From positions 399,445-419,732 of the forward strand of contig NZ_ML142852.1 in assembly GCF_004138495.1 (NCBI RefSeq): a DNA stretch of 20,288 nucleotides. Direction: 5' to 3'. Shown one piece after another: positions 6,626-15,645 of the stretch (its first letter is position 1; each line of letters opens with the position of its first letter). This DNA is from Phytoactinopolyspora endophytica. Lineage in GTDB: Bacteria > Actinomycetota > Actinomycetes > Jiangellales > Jiangellaceae. The notes below the pieces were generated by a model. It was not told the DNA's origin. It saw only the letters and a list, made by a program, of their open reading frames with translations, and searched no databases. A program made the position numbers and the translations under genes.

Positions 6626-7111
6626 CTAGTGTGATCGTCCCTCACGCCGCCACGTACCCGAACGCCCACCAGTCTTCTCCTCCACCCGGATGTCCGTGAT
6701 CACCGCACTCCGGTCGATCGCCTTCACCATGTCGACGACCGCGAGTGCCGCCGTCGAGACCGCGGTCAGCGCCTCCATCTCGACACCGGTCCGGTCGGCC
6801 GTGCGCACCGTGGCGGAGATCTCCACCGCGTCGTCAGCCACGGAGAGGTCCACGTCCACGCCGTGGATCGCGAGAGGATGGCACAGCGGCACCAGATCGG
6901 GGGTGCGCTTCGCCCCCTGGATGCCGGCGATACGCGCCACACCCAAGGCATCGCCCTTCGGAACGTCACCGGCTCGCAATGCGTCCACGACCTCGGGCGA
7001 GACCAGCACGCGGCCGCTCGCTCGAGCCGTTCGGGCCGTCACTTCCTTGGCCGACACATCGACCATGTGAGCCGAACCTTCGTCGTCGATGTGCGTCAGC
7101 CGCGATGTCAC
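6626..7111 (-). CDS. moaC: Cyclic pyranopterin monophosphate synthase MoaC
   Basis: A 161-residue MoaC, which together with MoaA makes cyclic pyranopterin monophosphate in molybdenum-cofactor synthesis. Family motifs are complete: MVDVS (16-20), PKGDALGVAR (K52 the counterpart of the catalytic N-terminal Lys), GIQGAKRTPDLVPLCHPL (63-80), TGVEMEALTAVSTAAL, VVDMVKAID (D127 and K130) and EEKTGGRSG. The start GTG 7111 lies two bases after the moeA TGA, with AAAGGA inside the end of moeA as ribosome-binding site, so it is co-translated with moeA. No moaA is in the window. Confidence 0.96.
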   Translation of the reverse strand: MTSRLTHIDDEGSAHMVDVSAKEVTARTARASGRVLVSPEVVDALRAGDVPKGDALGVARIAGIQGAKRTPDLVPLCHPLAIHGVDVDLSVADDAVEISATVRTADRTGVEMEALTAVSTAALAVVDMVKAIDRSAVITDIRVEEKTGGRSGTWRREGRSH

Positions 7112-7113
7112 GC

Positions 7114-8340
7114 TCAGTCCTTTCTGTGTTCGAGCCTCATGGCGTCGACCACCTGCCCGGCTGTCACCTCGGTGATGTGCTCGGGCACGACGATCAGCGA
7201 GTTAGCGTAAGCCAGGTCGCCCAGGCGATGCGACTCCTGTGTGCCCAGCGGCGTGACCAGATAGGAGCCGTCCGACGAGGGCTGCAGCCGTGCCCGGGCG
7301 AACTGGCGCCTGCCTTCGGGGGAGCGCAAGGTCTGTTGCAGCACCGCTTTCACGCTCTGCCGGTGCAGGCGCGCGGCGCCGAACATCTTGCGTATCGCCG
7401 GGCGCACGAAGACCTCGAACGAGACGAACGCGCTGACCGGGTTGCCGGGAAGCGTGAAGATCGGTGTCGACTCCTCGCCGATGGTGCCGAAGCCCTGCGG
7501 TTTGCCGGGCTGCATCGCCACCTTTTCGAACGCCACGGTGCCAAGCCTGGACAGGACCTCTTTCACCACGTCATACGCGCCCGCGCTGACGCCACCGGTG
7601 GTGATCACCATGTCGGCGCGGACCAGCTGATCCTCGATCAGGCCCAGCAGCCGGTCCGGGTCGTCCGGCACCGGCGGTATCCGGTAGGCGAGGGCACCTG
7701 CCTCCCGGGCGGCGGCGGTGAGGCTGAACGAGTTCGAGTCGGTGATCTGGCCCAGTGCCACCGGGTTGCCCGGCTCGACCAGCTCGCTACCGGTGGAGAT
7801 CACGACGATGCGCGGCTTCGGCCGAACGGCCACCCGGTCGCGGCCGACCGCGGCCAGCAGGCCGATCTGTGGGGCGCCGAGATACGTACCCGCTCCGAGC
7901 ACCACGTCTCCGGAGTTCACGTCCTCCCCCGCGCGCCGGACGTGCGCGCTCGGCTTGGCGGGAGAGGTGATGCGGACCCGGGCGGTGCCACCGTCGGTGT
8001 GCTCCACCGGCACGACCGCGTCGGCACGTGCCGGCATCGGAGCGCCGGTCATGATACGCGCGGTCAATCCAGAGCTGATCGCGCTGACCTGGAGGTCCCC
8101 TGCGGCGATGTCCGCGACGACGGGCAGCTCGACGGGATCGTCCTCAGACGCGCCCGCCACGTCGTCGGCCAGCACCGCATATCCGTCCATAGCCGAGTTG
8201 TCGAACTGCGGAAGCGGCCACGGCGCCACCACGTCCTCGATGAGCACGCATCCGTGCGCGTCGAGCAACTGTACGTCCAGCGCCGGCAGGGGCCGGATTG
8301 TTTCGAGAATGTCCGAGAGGTGGTCGGCGACGCGTTTCAC
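7114..8340 (-). CDS. moeA: MoeA / gephyrin-like protein (Glp)
   Basis: A 408-residue MoeA-family protein. Visible motifs: FDNSAMDGYAV (46-56), MTGAPMPARADAVVPVEH (97-114), the GEDV segment, STGSELV (182-188), DSNS (201-204), TTGGVSAGAYD (247-257), MQPGKPQG (276-283), LPGNPVSAFVSFEVF (297-311) and a C-terminal MoeA domain IV. In this family it inserts molybdate into adenylated molybdopterin. In actinobacteria the copy next to glpR is the gephyrin-like protein Glp, which binds FtsZ and the receptor GlpR at the divisome. The neighbours moaC and mog support the cofactor role; galU, rimJ and glpR support the divisome role. Start GTG 8340. I cannot tell from sequence whether it serves one or both. 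Confidence 0.93.
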   Translation of the reverse strand: MKRVADHLSDILETIRPLPALDVQLLDAHGCVLIEDVVAPWPLPQFDNSAMDGYAVLADDVAGASEDDPVELPVVADIAAGDLQVSAISSGLTARIMTGAPMPARADAVVPVEHTDGGTARVRITSPAKPSAHVRRAGEDVNSGDVVLGAGTYLGAPQIGLLAAVGRDRVAVRPKPRIVVISTGSELVEPGNPVALGQITDSNSFSLTAAAREAGALAYRIPPVPDDPDRLLGLIEDQLVRADMVITTGGVSAGAYDVVKEVLSRLGTVAFEKVAMQPGKPQGFGTIGEESTPIFTLPGNPVSAFVSFEVFVRPAIRKMFGAARLHRQSVKAVLQQTLRSPEGRRQFARARLQPSSDGSYLVTPLGTQESHRLGDLAYANSLIVVPEHITEVTAGQVVDAMRLEHRKD

Positions 8341-8408
8341 ATCTTCACCGTTTCATAGCCTGTCCCTGTACGCGTGCAAGACCTGGCCGTCGAGCAGCCG
8401 GTAACAGA

Positions 8409-9335
8409 TCACGCACCGTCCTCTGGCGGCAATGAGCCGACGAACTCCCGCAGCCAGCTGCGGAACTCCGGGCCGAGGTCCTTGCGCTCGCTGGCCAACC
8501 GTACCGTGCTGCGCAGGTAGTCCAGGCGATCGCCGGTGTCGTAGCGCCGGCCCCGGAAGACCACCGCATGCACGCCACCGCCGGATTCCGGGGACATGCC
8601 GGCGAGCGTCTTGAGCGCATCGGTCAACTGGATCTCCCCTCCCCGGCCGGGCGGCGTCTGCCGGAGCACGTCGAACACCGCGGGGTGCAGGACGTAGCGC
8701 CCGATGATCGCGAGGTTGCTCGGCGCGTCGCTCGGATCCGGCTTCTCCACCAGGTCGGTGACCTCGACGACGTCGTCCTCTGGCCCTGGTCCTGGCCGGA
8801 TGGCGGCGCACCCGTACAGGTTGACCTGTGCCGGATCCACCTCGATCAACGCCACCACGCTGCCGCCGTAGCGCTGCTGGATGTCGAGCATCTGCGCGAG
8901 CAGCAGGTCTCGATGGTCGATGAGGTCGTCGCCCAGCATCACCGCGAACGGCTGATCTCCCACGTGCATCGCGCCGCACAGGACGGCATGGCCGAGGCCA
9001 CGTGGGTCACCCTGCCGTACGTAGTGGATGTCACCGAGGACCTGCGACTTCCGGACCCGTTCCAGGCGGAAGTCGTCCCCTTTCTGCTCCAGCGCCGCTT
9101 CGAGCTCCCACGCCCGATCGAAATGATTCTCCAGGGAGCTCTTGTTCCGCCCCGTGACGAACAGGATGTCTTCAAGGCCCGCCGCCACAGCCTCCTCGAC
9201 CACGTACTGAATAGCCGGTTTGTCGACTACCGGCAGCATCTCCTTCGGCGTCGCCTTGGTGGCGGGCAAGAACCTGGTTCCCAGTCCGGCGACGGGGATC
9301 ACGGCCTTCGTCACAGCTTTGATCGGCGCATTCAT
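8409..9335 (-). CDS. galU: UTP-glucose-1-phosphate uridylyltransferase
   Basis: A 308-residue GalU that makes UDP-glucose from UTP and glucose-1-phosphate in the cytoplasm, feeding cell-wall and exopolysaccharide synthesis. Seen: AVIPVAGLGTRFLPATKATPKEMLP (nucleotide loop 17-24 plus substrate site), the DKPAIQYVVEEAV continuation, GLGHAVLC, VMLGDDLID, DLVEKP, GRYVLHP, GGEIQLTDAL and RRYDTGDRLDYLRS. Length is normal. ATG 9335 has no Shine-Dalgarno; TAAAGT sits 6 bases upstream. It heads the minus-strand block leading to moeA/glp, with 68 bases between them. It is the first gene of the conserved galU-moeA-rimJ-glpR neighbourhood. Confidence 0.97.
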   Translation of the reverse strand: MNAPIKAVTKAVIPVAGLGTRFLPATKATPKEMLPVVDKPAIQYVVEEAVAAGLEDILFVTGRNKSSLENHFDRAWELEAALEQKGDDFRLERVRKSQVLGDIHYVRQGDPRGLGHAVLCGAMHVGDQPFAVMLGDDLIDHRDLLLAQMLDIQQRYGGSVVALIEVDPAQVNLYGCAAIRPGPGPEDDVVEVTDLVEKPDPSDAPSNLAIIGRYVLHPAVFDVLRQTPPGRGGEIQLTDALKTLAGMSPESGGGVHAVVFRGRRYDTGDRLDYLRSTVRLASERKDLGPEFRSWLREFVGSLPPEDGA

Positions 9336-9341
9336 GACGAT

Positions 9342-9347
9342 ACTTTA
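9342..9347 (-). promoter_or_regulatory. galU -10 box, leaderless arrangement
   Basis: The minus strand reads TAAAGT-ATCGTC-ATG. The 6-base spacing places the transcription start at or next to the A of the start codon, so the galU-glp operon mRNA is probably leaderless. The -35 is weak. Confidence 0.5.
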
Positions 9348-9450
9348 CTTAACCCCGGCACGCTCTTCGACGCCGTCCCCACCATCGACCCCGTCGGCGG
9401 CTCGCAGTCGGCCGGGCAGCAACTCGCAGGCGTACCAGCCCATCACCGAG

Positions 9451-9456
9451 TACGGT
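9451..9456 (+). promoter_or_regulatory. -10 box of the formyltetrahydrofolate cyclo-ligase gene
   Basis: TACGGT-GGCAGC-GTG: a TANNNT box 6 bases before the GTG start, the same leaderless geometry as the divergent galU promoter. No convincing -35. Confidence 0.4.
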
Positions 9457-9462
9457 GGCAGC

Positions 9463-10056
9463 GTGGCCACGTCCATCCGCGAGGCGAAAAGAGCCCTCCG
9501 TACACGCATCGCCGCCAACCGCGCGGCGCTGGACGCGACCGCGCTGTCCGCGCGCGCACGATCATTGCGGGACATACTGCACGAGGTACCCGAGATCGCC
9601 TCTGCCGAACGGGTCGCTGCATACGTGTCCGTCGGAGACGAGCCGGGTACCGGACAGCTCATCGACGACCTGTACGAGCGCGGTATCGAGGTACTGCTGC
9701 CGGTGCTGATGCCGGACTTCGACCTGGACTGGGGCATCTATCGCGGCCCGACGTCGCTGGCCTCCGCACCTCGTGGGCTGCTCGAGCCGACCGGGCCCAC
9801 GACTGGGCCGGAGGCAGTGCGCGAGGCCGACGTCGTCCTTGTGCCTGCGCTGGCGGTCGACCGCCGGGGCACTCGCCTCGGCAAGGGCGGCGGGTGTTAT
9901 GACCGGGTGCTGGCCCGGCTGAGCGGCCGTGTCCCGGCGTTCATCCTGCTGCACGACGGCGAGATACTCGACATGCCGATCCCGCACGAGCCGCATGACG
10001 TCCGGGTCAGCACCGCGGTGACGCCGTCCGGAATCCATCACGTCGGAGACCACTGA
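9463..10056 (+). CDS. 5-formyltetrahydrofolate cyclo-ligase
   Basis: A 197-residue enzyme that converts 5-formyltetrahydrofolate to 5,10-methenyltetrahydrofolate using ATP. It shows the family order: basic N-terminal helix IREAKRALRTRIAANR, VAAYVSVGDEPGT, IEVLLPVL, ADVVLVPALAVDRRGTRLGKGGGCYDRVL (the ATP-binding GKGGGxYDR at 140-148), PHEPHDVRVSTAVTP. The usual GYYDR is GCYDR here, a common variant. I choose GTG 9463; the frame is open upstream to 9220, but that stretch runs through the galU promoter and the opposite-strand galU gene. It is divergent from galU and convergent with the acylase gene. Confidence 0.94.
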   Translation: MATSIREAKRALRTRIAANRAALDATALSARARSLRDILHEVPEIASAERVAAYVSVGDEPGTGQLIDDLYERGIEVLLPVLMPDFDLDWGIYRGPTSLASAPRGLLEPTGPTTGPEAVREADVVLVPALAVDRRGTRLGKGGGCYDRVLARLSGRVPAFILLHDGEILDMPIPHEPHDVRVSTAVTPSGIHHVGDH

Positions 10057-10069
10057 GCGGCAGTGCACT

Positions 10070-10135
10070 TCGTGGCCTCCGGTAACACTCGCGTGGTCCG
10101 CCCGGGCCCAAAGCGTCACGTGAGGCCACGAGGTC

Positions 10136-10139
<4 letters not shown>
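10070..10139. terminator. Bidirectional terminator candidate with two competing hairpins
   Basis: Between the two convergent stops, TCGTGGCCTC (10070-10079) is perfectly complementary to GAGGCCACGA (10122-10131) around a 42-base loop. The right arm can instead fold locally: GTGAGGCC-ACGA-GGTCTCAC (10120-10139), 8 bp with one wobble pair and a 4-base loop, overlapping the acylase stop codon. No U tract is present, as is common in high-GC actinomycetes. Confidence 0.5.
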
Positions 10140-12706
<2,567 letters not shown>

Positions 12707-12736
12707 AGCGTAGGGGACATGCTTTCGGCCTGTCCT
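12707..12736 (-). promoter_or_regulatory. Possible acylase promoter
   Basis: Minus-strand TACGCT (12707-12712) is 6 bases before the GTG at 12700, with AGGACA (4 of 6 to TTGACA) 18 bases further upstream. If used, the mRNA would be leaderless and translation would start at the second GTG. Confidence 0.4.
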
Positions 12737-12815
12737 CCACGGTGGATGTCACGCGGCAGCTGATCCAGCCGTCTGCCCTCGGCAGGCAGCTATGCCACCG
12801 GAGCGTGTGAAATGG

Positions 12816-12885
12816 AAGGTTCCAGCCTTTACCTTCTGCCATAAAGGCTCTAGCCTTGCGCAGTCGAAGTGGAGGATCTAGCCTT
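12816..12885. promoter_or_regulatory. Three phased 14-bp dyads (operator array) of the SatD-like operon
   Basis: AAGGTTCCAGCCTT (12816-12829, one arm mismatch), AAGGCTCTAGCCTT (12844-12857, perfect) and GAGGATCTAGCCTT (12872-12885, degenerate left arm) repeat at exactly 28-bp spacing, each ending TCYAGCCTT. They cover a plausible promoter, TTTACC (12828-12833) - 17 bases - TAGCCT (12851-12856), and the GGAGGA ribosome-binding site (12871-12876). A separate pairing also exists: AGCCTTTA (12824-12831) with TAAAGGCT (12842-12849). This is strong evidence for a repressor-controlled promoter, perhaps autoregulation by the HTH protein encoded downstream. Confidence 0.65.
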
Positions 12886-12890
12886 GCCAT

Positions 12891-13481
12891 GTGCTGGCGT
12901 ATGTCCTCACCGTCGACCAGCGACGCAGCCGCCGCGGGCGTGATCTGGTCGAAGAGGCCCTGACGATGCTCAATCGCGACGTACCCGACCCTCTGCTGAG
13001 CTTCGAACGCACGACTGGAGACGAACTCCAGGGTGCGCTCACTGACGTAGGTCACGTCATCCGTGCTTCACTAGCGCTCATGCGACAGGGGACGTGGAGC
13101 GTGGGGATCGGTATCGGCGACGCTGAAGAGCCGCTGCCGGACAGCACCCGCGCAGCCCGCGGCACGGCGTTCATCCACGCCCGCGACGCGGTCGACGCCG
13201 CCAAGCGGCGCCCACAGACCATCGCCGTCGCCGGCCCTGATGATCGAGCGCACGACGCCGACGCGTTGCTCACTCTTCTCGCCGGGCTCATCTCCAAACG
13301 CACCGCCGCCGGCTGGGAGGCCATCGACCTGATGGAGGCCGGATACACGGTCGCGGACGCCGCCGAACGTCTCGACGTCACCAGGCAGGCCATCGGGCAA
13401 CGCCTAGCCGTCGCGCTGTGGCAGCAGGAGAAGGATGTGCACCCGCTGGCCGCCCGGCTACTCGAGGAGGCCGCGGGATGA
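12891..13481 (+). CDS. SatD-like protein with C-terminal helix-turn-helix
   Basis: A 196-residue protein. The N-terminal half (YVLTVDQRRSRRGRD, then SFERTTGDELQG at 38-49 and GTWSVGIGIGD) resembles the SatD family, which shares a nucleotidyl-cyclase-like fold. The C-terminal part YTVADAAERLDVTRQAIGQRLAVALW (152-177) is a clear helix-turn-helix of the sigma-region-4/resolvase kind, as in actinobacterial SatD-like DNA-binding proteins. The role is unknown, probably a regulator. GTG 12891 is chosen because the family begins at the YVxTVDQR strand, although the GGAGGA site is unusually far (14 bases); nearer TTG (12884) and ATG (12889) are out of frame. The stop overlaps the next gene (ATGA), so the two are coupled. 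Confidence 0.8.
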   Translation: MLAYVLTVDQRRSRRGRDLVEEALTMLNRDVPDPLLSFERTTGDELQGALTDVGHVIRASLALMRQGTWSVGIGIGDAEEPLPDSTRAARGTAFIHARDAVDAAKRRPQTIAVAGPDDRAHDADALLTLLAGLISKRTAAGWEAIDLMEAGYTVADAAERLDVTRQAIGQRLAVALWQQEKDVHPLAARLLEEAAG

Positions 13482-14212
13482 TCACCGTCGCGTTCCTGGC
13501 GGGCGCCGCCGTCGTCGGCACCGTGCTCTGGTACCTCGTCGACCGGAACCGGGATCGGATCTCGACGATGATGGCCGTGCTCGCCGCCGCAGCGCCGCTC
13601 GTCCTGCTCGGCATCGCCACGCTGCTCGCCTTGGGCCACTCGGAGACGGGAAGTTGGACCCTGCGCACGGGTCACGCTGTCGCCGTCGTCGCGGCGGTAC
13701 CCGGCGGGCTTGTGGTGACAGCGGTCCTGCGGCTGGCCGACCGGTCTCCCCTGGCCCGCGGGACGTCACCAGCCCAAGGCTGGACGGCCGGCGCTCCGGA
13801 TCGCACCGGGAACGTCTCACCCTCGGTCCCGCCGCCACCGCCGCCACCGCCGTTGACATCGTCGTTCTCCGGCCCTTCAGCATCGATGCCTGGAATGCCG
13901 CCGGTCTTCACATCATCGCCGCCAGCCGAGCCGGCCGCGGCGACGCCGCATGCGGCTGACGTGCAGACCTTCTCGAACCCGGACACATTGCGCGGCGGCG
14001 CCACGATCGGTGTCCTCGAACGTGCCGCCTTCATCATCGCCATGCTCGCCGGCTGGCCTGAAGGCCTCGCGCTCATCCTGGCCCTGAAAGGGCTTGGCCG
14101 GTATCCCGAGTTGCGCAGACCCTCCGCACCCGAGAGGTTCATCATCGGCACGTTCGCCAGCATTCTGTGGGCAGCCGCCGTCGCCGGCGTCGTCGTCGCT
14201 CTCCGCGCCTGA
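13478..14212 (+). CDS. Conserved actinobacterial membrane protein, partner of the SatD-like gene
   Basis: A 244-residue protein of unknown function. N-terminal half: three membrane helices (about 3-20, 33-51, 66-84). Middle: a disordered linker with an eight-proline run (about 118-125) and Ser/Pro/Ala-rich sequence. C-terminal half: the best-conserved-looking part, GGATIGVLERAAFIIAMLAG then WPEGLALILALKGLGRYPEL and RFIIGTFASILWAAAVAGVVVAL, two further membrane helices around a charged KGLGRYPELR turn. ATG 13478 overlaps the upstream stop (ATGA). Pairing with a SatD-like HTH gene suggests the membrane protein is what the regulator controls or senses through. No catalytic motif is evident. Confidence 0.8.
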   Translation: MITVAFLAGAAVVGTVLWYLVDRNRDRISTMMAVLAAAAPLVLLGIATLLALGHSETGSWTLRTGHAVAVVAAVPGGLVVTAVLRLADRSPLARGTSPAQGWTAGAPDRTGNVSPSVPPPPPPPPLTSSFSGPSASMPGMPPVFTSSPPAEPAAATPHAADVQTFSNPDTLRGGATIGVLERAAFIIAMLAGWPEGLALILALKGLGRYPELRRPSAPERFIIGTFASILWAAAVAGVVVALRA

Positions 14213-14227
14213 GAGAACGCAGCTCGG

Positions 14228-14247
14228 CCGCGGTCGGCCGCGGACCG
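14228..14247 (+). terminator. Weak terminator candidate after the SatD-like operon
   Basis: CCGCGG-TCGG-CCGCGG (14228-14243) can form a 6-bp stem with a 4-base loop; CGGTC/GACCG (14231-14235 with 14243-14247) is an alternative. It begins 16 bases after the stop codon. No U tract, so only a candidate. Confidence 0.3.
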
Positions 14248-14330
14248 GCATGCATCACCGTCAACGCCGGTAGAGCCGCGCAGAGCGCCGGGAGAGCCCC
14301 GCCGGTGGTGCTTCTGAGACCGCCGTCACG

Positions 14331-14360
14331 TGGACAAAAGTGTGACCGAGGGCGCATTAT
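14331..14360 (+). promoter_or_regulatory. fmdB promoter overlapping CIRCE
   Basis: TGGACA (14331-14336, 5 of 6 to TTGACA), an 18-base spacer, then CATTAT (14355-14360, 4 of 6 to TATAAT). The predicted transcription start, near 14367, falls inside the CIRCE element, the usual geometry for HrcA repression. Confidence 0.55.
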
Positions 14361-14386
14361 TAGCAGTCGGGGTCCATGAGTGCTAA
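14360..14386. promoter_or_regulatory. CIRCE element (HrcA operator)
   Basis: TTAGCAGTC - 9 bases - GAGTGCTAA. The consensus is TTAGCACTC-N9-GAGTGCTAA, so 17 of 18 arm positions match with exact spacer length; the single change is C to G at 14366. It lies 33 bases upstream of the fmdB start codon and overlaps the predicted promoter. HrcA is the heat-shock repressor of groE/dnaK genes. Confidence 0.88.
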
Positions 14387-14418
14387 CGTGGACGAGTTCA
14401 GAGCATGGAGGACGACGA

Positions 14419-14817
14419 GTGCCCACGTACCAGTACACCTGCACCGACTGCGGCGAGCCGTTGGAGGTGGTGCAGAGTTTCACTGACGACGCACTGACCG
14501 AGTGCCCGGCCTGCAACGGCCGGCTACGCAAGGTCTTCTCCGCCGTGGGCGTGGTGTTCAAAGGTTCCGGCTTCTACCGGAACGACAGCCGCACGGAGGG
14601 CTCCAAGAACGGATCTTCGGCAAGCGCGAAGACCGACTCGTCGAACGGCTCCAGCTCCGAAAGCTCGTCAGAGTCGTCCGGGTCGTCCTCGTCCGACTCG
14701 TCGACGTCTTCGTCCAGCTCGGCGTCCTCGTCCAGTTCGTCGGAATCGTCCGGATCGTCCACCAACGGCGCCGGCACCTCGTCGTCCAGCAAGACACCCG
14801 CTCCGTCCTCCACGTAA
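14419..14817 (+). CDS. FmdB-family zinc-ribbon protein with serine-rich tail
   Basis: A 132-residue protein. Residues 1-56 are a CxxC...CxxC zinc ribbon typical of the FmdB/putative regulatory protein family: MPTYQYTCTDCGEPLEVVQSF, TECPACNGRLRKVFSAVGVVF, KGSGFYRND. From about residue 63 the tail is low complexity, mostly serine with scattered Ala, Thr, Glu and Asp, ending TPAPSST. Start GTG 14419 follows GGAGG at a 7-base distance. The family was named from a formamidase operon, but its biochemical role is unsettled. The striking point is control: a CIRCE operator sits at the promoter, implying heat or protein-folding stress induces it. Single-gene unit; the next gene has its own upstream region. 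Confidence 0.92.
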   Translation: MPTYQYTCTDCGEPLEVVQSFTDDALTECPACNGRLRKVFSAVGVVFKGSGFYRNDSRTEGSKNGSSASAKTDSSNGSSSESSSESSGSSSSDSSTSSSSSASSSSSSESSGSSTNGAGTSSSSKTPAPSST

Positions 14818-14870
14818 GCCTGCCGGCCCATTCCGGCCGCCGCCCACCCAGAACAGCGCCAAGCCGGCCT

Positions 14871-14879
14871 TGTGGATAA
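14871..14879 (-). promoter_or_regulatory. DnaA-box-like site
   Basis: The minus strand reads TTATCCACA, identical to the classical DnaA box. It lies 38 bases upstream of the SAF-domain gene. It is a single copy, so not an origin; possibly a DnaA-titrating or DnaA-regulated promoter site, or chance. Confidence 0.4.
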
Positions 14880-14903
14880 CTCCCATGCATGGTTCTGATC
14901 GCC

Positions 14904-14909
14904 TAAGGT
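14904..14909 (+). promoter_or_regulatory. Possible -10 box of the SAF-domain gene
   Basis: TAAGGT lies 8 bases before ATG 14918, again close to leaderless geometry. No convincing -35. Confidence 0.35.
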
Positions 14910-14917
14910 CGCGTTGC

Positions 14918-15553
14918 ATGGAGAGCGGACGCATCCGGGTGGCACATTTCGCGCGAGCAGTGGCATGGCGACGGCGCCTGCTAGCTGCGGGCTTAGCGGC
15001 CGGGGCGGTGGCGATGGCGATCGAAGCGGCATCCTCCTCGGCACCTGTCGGCACCGAGATTCACGTCGCCGCGCGTGACCTCGACGGAAGCACCGTTATC
15101 CAGCCCGACCACCTCATCACCACGACGGTCCCGCCCGAAGCACATCCCGACGGTGTTCTGGACGCGAAAGACGCGGTCGGCGGGGTGCTGGCCGGCCCGA
15201 TCCGCGCGGGTGAACCCGTCACCGACCGCCGGCTGGTCGGCCCCTCACTGCTCGACGGGTGGGGCGACGATCTCGTGGCTAGCCCAGTACGGATTGCCGA
15301 CGCCGGCGCCGCCGCACTCATCCGCGTCGGCGATCGGATCAACCTCCTCGCGGTGGCGGCGGACGGAGCCCACGGCGCGCACGTCGTCGCTGCCGACATC
15401 CCCGTGCTGTCGGTAGACCGCGACAGCGGCGACACGTCCACCGGTGGGACATTACTCACGGTGGCGGCGACGCCAGAGCAAGCGGCTGAACTCGCGCAGG
15501 CCGAAGTGACGTCCCGGCTGTCGTTCACTATCGGCAGCGCTGGCCACCGTTAG
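14918..15553 (+). CDS. SAF-domain protein (CpaB/RcpC-like), membrane-anchored
   Basis: A 211-residue protein. A basic start (RVAHFARAVAWRRR) precedes a membrane helix (about 21-38), then a SAF domain: GTEIHVAARDLDGSTVIQPDHL, PDGVLDAKDAVGGVLAGPIRAGEPVTDRRLV (about 46-122), then an RcpC-like part with IRVGDRINLLAV, VLSVD and LLTVAATPEQAAELAQAE (150-205). SAF domains occur in CpaB of Flp pili and in antifreeze/sialic-acid proteins, but no pilus genes are nearby, so this is the stand-alone actinobacterial form that sits before mscL. Function unknown, probably an extracytoplasmic carbohydrate- or protein-binding module. I choose ATG 14918 over an upstream in-frame ATG at 14870 because the extra residues lie across the promoter and the DnaA-like site. 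Confidence 0.85.
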   Translation: MESGRIRVAHFARAVAWRRRLLAAGLAAGAVAMAIEAASSSAPVGTEIHVAARDLDGSTVIQPDHLITTTVPPEAHPDGVLDAKDAVGGVLAGPIRAGEPVTDRRLVGPSLLDGWGDDLVASPVRIADAGAAALIRVGDRINLLAVAADGAHGAHVVAADIPVLSVDRDSGDTSTGGTLLTVAATPEQAAELAQAEVTSRLSFTIGSAGHR

Positions 15554-15645
15554 TCTGTCCGCGGTAGGAAGCGCCTCGAACGCAGAGCACGGCAGCACGA
15601 TGCGGTGCCGGGGTGCTTCACGCGACAAGATCGAGGAGTAGAACC

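Noticed and set aside
6745..8358. 537-codon plus-strand frame
   Set aside because: Antisense to moeA and moaC, with Arg/His/Asp-rich shadow composition.
9336..9462. Molybdenum-cofactor riboswitch upstream of the galU-moeA block
   Set aside because: The predicted mRNA is leaderless at galU and no Moco-type RNA fold is visible.
14574..15044. Minus-strand frame with a long Asp/Glu-rich stretch
   Set aside because: It is the complement of the serine codons (TCG/TCC/AGC) of the fmdB tail, not a real acidic protein.
14918..15553. Flp pilus assembly CpaB
   Set aside because: The SAF domain is present, but no other Flp/Tad gene is nearby and the protein matches the stand-alone actinobacterial form before mscL.
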